From: Spirochaetia bacterium | GTDB taxonomy: Bacteria; Spirochaetota; Spirochaetia; Sphaerochaetales; Sphaerochaetaceae | NCBI GenBank assembly: GCA_900769955.1 | Contig: CAAGIP010000058.1 | Location: 1-6,612 of the forward strand | DNA length: 6,612 nucleotides | Direction: 5' to 3' | In this document: one piece after another, positions 4,732 to 6,612 of the stretch | Layout: every line of letters starts with the position of its first letter | Numbering within the stretch: position 1 is the first letter of the stretch | The notes under the pieces: generated by a model | Database searches by the model: none | What the model was told of the DNA's origin: nothing | Seen by the model: only the letters and a program-made list of their open reading frames with translations | Translations under genes and position numbers: made by a program

Positions 4732-6612
4732 TCAAACGTAATCTTTTAATTTTCTGCTTCTCTTCGGATGGCGGAGGCGCCTTAACGCCTTAGCCTCGAT
4801 CTGACGGATACGCTCACGCGTAACATCAAAATACAACCCAACTTCTTCAAGTGTCAATGGATATCCGTCATCAAGACCGAATCTCATGCGCAGGACCTCC
4901 TGTTCACGGGCAGGGAGTGTCGTGAGGACCTCCTTGATCTGCTCCTGAAGAAGGACATATGCGGTCTGGTTTGCGGGATTTTCCACATCCTTATCCTCGA
5001 TGAAGTCGGAAAGCAGGCTGTCTTCCTCCTCACCGACGGGGGTTTCAAGGGAGATGGGTTCGCGGGAAACGCTCTTGACGGCCTTGACCTTCTTCTCATC
5101 CCAGCCGAGGCGCTCAGCGATTTCCTCATCGGTCGGTTCGCGTCCGAGGGACTGAAGCAGGGATCTTGACTCCCTTACCACCTTGTTGATCTGCTCGATC
5201 ATGTGGACGGGAACGCGGATCGTCCTTGCCTGATCACTGATGCTTCTCGTGATCGCCTGACGGATCCACCACGTTGCATAGGTCGAGAACTTGAAGCCCT
5301 TTCTGTACTCGAACTTCTCAACAGCCTTGATGAGACCGATGTTTCCTTCCTGAACGAGATCGAAGAAATGAAGTCCCCTGTTGGTGTACTTCTTTGCAAT
5401 CGAGACGACGAGCCTGAGGTTGGCCTTGATGAGCCTGTCCTTGGCATCCTTCATCATCTTCTGTCCCGCCTTGATGGTCCTTACGCTTTCAAGGATCTTC
5501 TGCGTTCCGGTCTTAAGCTCCTTATCAGGATGCTCGGGGTCAAAACGGTCATCGAATGACTCGAACTCGTAGCAGATCTGCTTCAGCTTCTTCTCAGTTA
5601 CCTGCAGGTCCTTGATATCCTGCTTGATGTCATCAGCTGACAGTCCCAGGCGCTCCTCAATCATCTGCACCTTGCTTCTTGTGGCAAGGTCACGTCCGAG
5701 CTGTCTGAGTTCCTTTGCGATATCACCGTTGATGTCGATGTCGAGCTTTCTGGTCAGCACCTTCTTCTTGTCGGTGCACTCCTTGATGAAATCAGCAGCC
5801 TGGATGAACTTCTCAGTCAGTTCATCGATCTCTTCCTGCTGGATGAGGATGGGATAGTACCAGATGGGAACCTTGGCGGCGCTGTCATCAGCTTCCTTCA
5901 TCGCCTTCTCATAGTCCTCATCGACCTGCATTGCTTCCTGGATGTCATCCTCATTCATCTCGATGTAGTCATCCTCTGAAGCGGAGCCTTCATCAGTGCT
6001 TTCAGCGGGAGCAAAGATCGAGGACTCGTTCTTGTCGATGATGTTTTCCTTTTTGACAATTATCTTATTGCCATAGGGAGTCATGATCCTGACATATTCC
6101 TGAAGCTCCGTATCCTTCAGATCCTTTGCGTCCACTCCGAGGAACTTGGCAAGCTCCTTCGTGTTATCCTCAGTGAAGAATTCAACATCCTCGAGCTTAA
6201 CCTCAAAGCCTCCGAGATAGAGCTTCAAGAGCTCGTCCCTCTTTTTGTTGAATCTCTCATCGTTGATGAGTTCCTCACCGGTAAGGATTGCCTTCTGAAT
6301 CTGCTCATTGTACTCCTTAAGGTGCTTTCCGGCTGCCTTAAGTCCTTCCTTGTAGTGGGATGTGTAGTGCTTCTGCTTGCTGATGAGATTCTTCAGTTCC
6401 TCAGGAGAAATTGAGTCATCATCCTCATCGACCTTTGTCGCGATCTGCTGGGAAATCCTTGTGTAAAGGGAGATGAGCACTCCGCTTTCCCTGATTACCG
6501 AGCGGATGACCTCGTCACCCGCTTCCATCTGCTTGGAAAGCGTGACTTCCTGTGATGCATCGAGCAGGTTTTCCTTTCCGATCTCACGCAGATACAGCCT
6601 GATCGGGTCATC
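4732..6612 (-). CDS. rpoD: Primary sigma factor RpoD (sigma70), 5' end outside the window
   Basis: Housekeeping sigma subunit that directs RNA polymerase to -35/-10 promoters. 626 residues are visible and the frame is open to the window edge. The first visible residues, DDPIRLYLREIG, are region 1.2, so region 1.1 and the true start lie to the right; the Met at 6528 is internal. Counting from the edge: region 1.2 (1-45), a long non-conserved region (about 45-385) with an acidic stretch at 204-243 (18 of 40 Asp/Glu), regions 2.1-2.4 (about 390-478, including NLRLVVSIAKKY, FDLVQEGNIGLIKAVEKF and TYATWWIRQAITR), region 3 (about 479-545), and region 4 (about 560-626) with the helix-turn-helix LTLEEVGLYFDVTRERIRQI. 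All core residues look intact. It leads the zinc ribbon-rnpB-lipoprotein unit. In many bacteria dnaG lies just upstream, which would be beyond the right edge. Confidence 0.97.
   Translation of the reverse strand, partial: DDPIRLYLREIGKENLLDASQEVTLSKQMEAGDEVIRSVIRESGVLISLYTRISQQIATKVDEDDDSISPEELKNLISKQKHYTSHYKEGLKAAGKHLKEYNEQIQKAILTGEELINDERFNKKRDELLKLYLGGFEVKLEDVEFFTEDNTKELAKFLGVDAKDLKDTELQEYVRIMTPYGNKIIVKKENIIDKNESSIFAPAESTDEGSASEDDYIEMNEDDIQEAMQVDEDYEKAMKEADDSAAKVPIWYYPILIQQEEIDELTEKFIQAADFIKECTDKKKVLTRKLDIDINGDIAKELRQLGRDLATRSKVQMIEERLGLSADDIKQDIKDLQVTEKKLKQICYEFESFDDRFDPEHPDKELKTGTQKILESVRTIKAGQKMMKDAKDRLIKANLRLVVSIAKKYTNRGLHFFDLVQEGNIGLIKAVEKFEYRKGFKFSTYATWWIRQAITRSISDQARTIRVPVHMIEQINKVVRESRSLLQSLGREPTDEEIAERLGWDEKKVKAVKSVSREPISLETPVGEEEDSLLSDFIEDKDVENPANQTAYVLLQEQIKEVLTTLPAREQEVLRMRFGLDDGYPLTLEEVGLYFDVTRERIRQIEAKALRRLRHPKRSRKLKDYV

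Noticed and set aside
5203..5559. 118-codon frame antisense to rpoD region 2
   Set aside because: The sense strand here encodes highly conserved sigma70 region 2, so the antisense frame is a by-product of its codon use.
6526..6528. ATG at 6528 as the rpoD start
   Set aside because: The 28 codons upstream to the window edge encode sigma70 region 1.2 (DDPIRLYLREIG), so this Met is internal and the gene is cut by the window.

Overview
The window reads as ordinary chromosomal housekeeping DNA from a bacterium, most likely a spirochaete (Sphaerochaeta/Treponema-like). I base this on the long, acidic non-conserved region of its RpoD, the order rpoD then a C4 zinc-ribbon coiled-coil gene, and a short, relaxed lipoprotein signal. 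The phylum is an inference from family resemblance, not from a search. No mobile element, CRISPR array or tRNA is visible.

Left half, + strand: a 174-base upstream region carries a three-copy degenerate 23-24 bp tandem repeat and a good sigma70-type promoter. It is followed by an M3-family zinc oligoendopeptidase (175-1860) and, after a 65-base gap with its own promoter, a two-domain MazG nucleotide pyrophosphohydrolase (1926-2741). Both promoters end exactly 7 bases before the start codon, and neither gene has a Shine-Dalgarno sequence, so both mRNAs are predicted to be leaderless.

Right half, - strand, read right to left: rpoD (4732-6612, 5' end outside the window), a C4 zinc-ribbon/coiled-coil protein (3872-4711), the RNase P RNA gene rnpB (about 3537-3863), and a small helical-repeat lipoprotein (2728-3504). 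Spacings are 20 bases between rpoD and the zinc-ribbon gene, about 8 bases to rnpB, and 32 bases from rnpB to the lipoprotein start. No terminator separates them, so they look like one transcription unit in which a structural RNA sits between protein genes. The lipoprotein gene and mazG converge and overlap by 14 bp at their 3' ends.

Functionally the - strand unit joins transcription (primary sigma factor) with tRNA 5' maturation (RNase P). The zinc-ribbon protein belongs to a family whose studied members bind sigma54 or RNA. The + strand genes handle peptide turnover and nucleotide-pool sanitation. I see no clearly new system. The most notable signals are the matched leaderless promoters, the rnpB gene embedded without spacers or terminator, and an RNase P RNA with its P12 helix reduced to a tetraloop.
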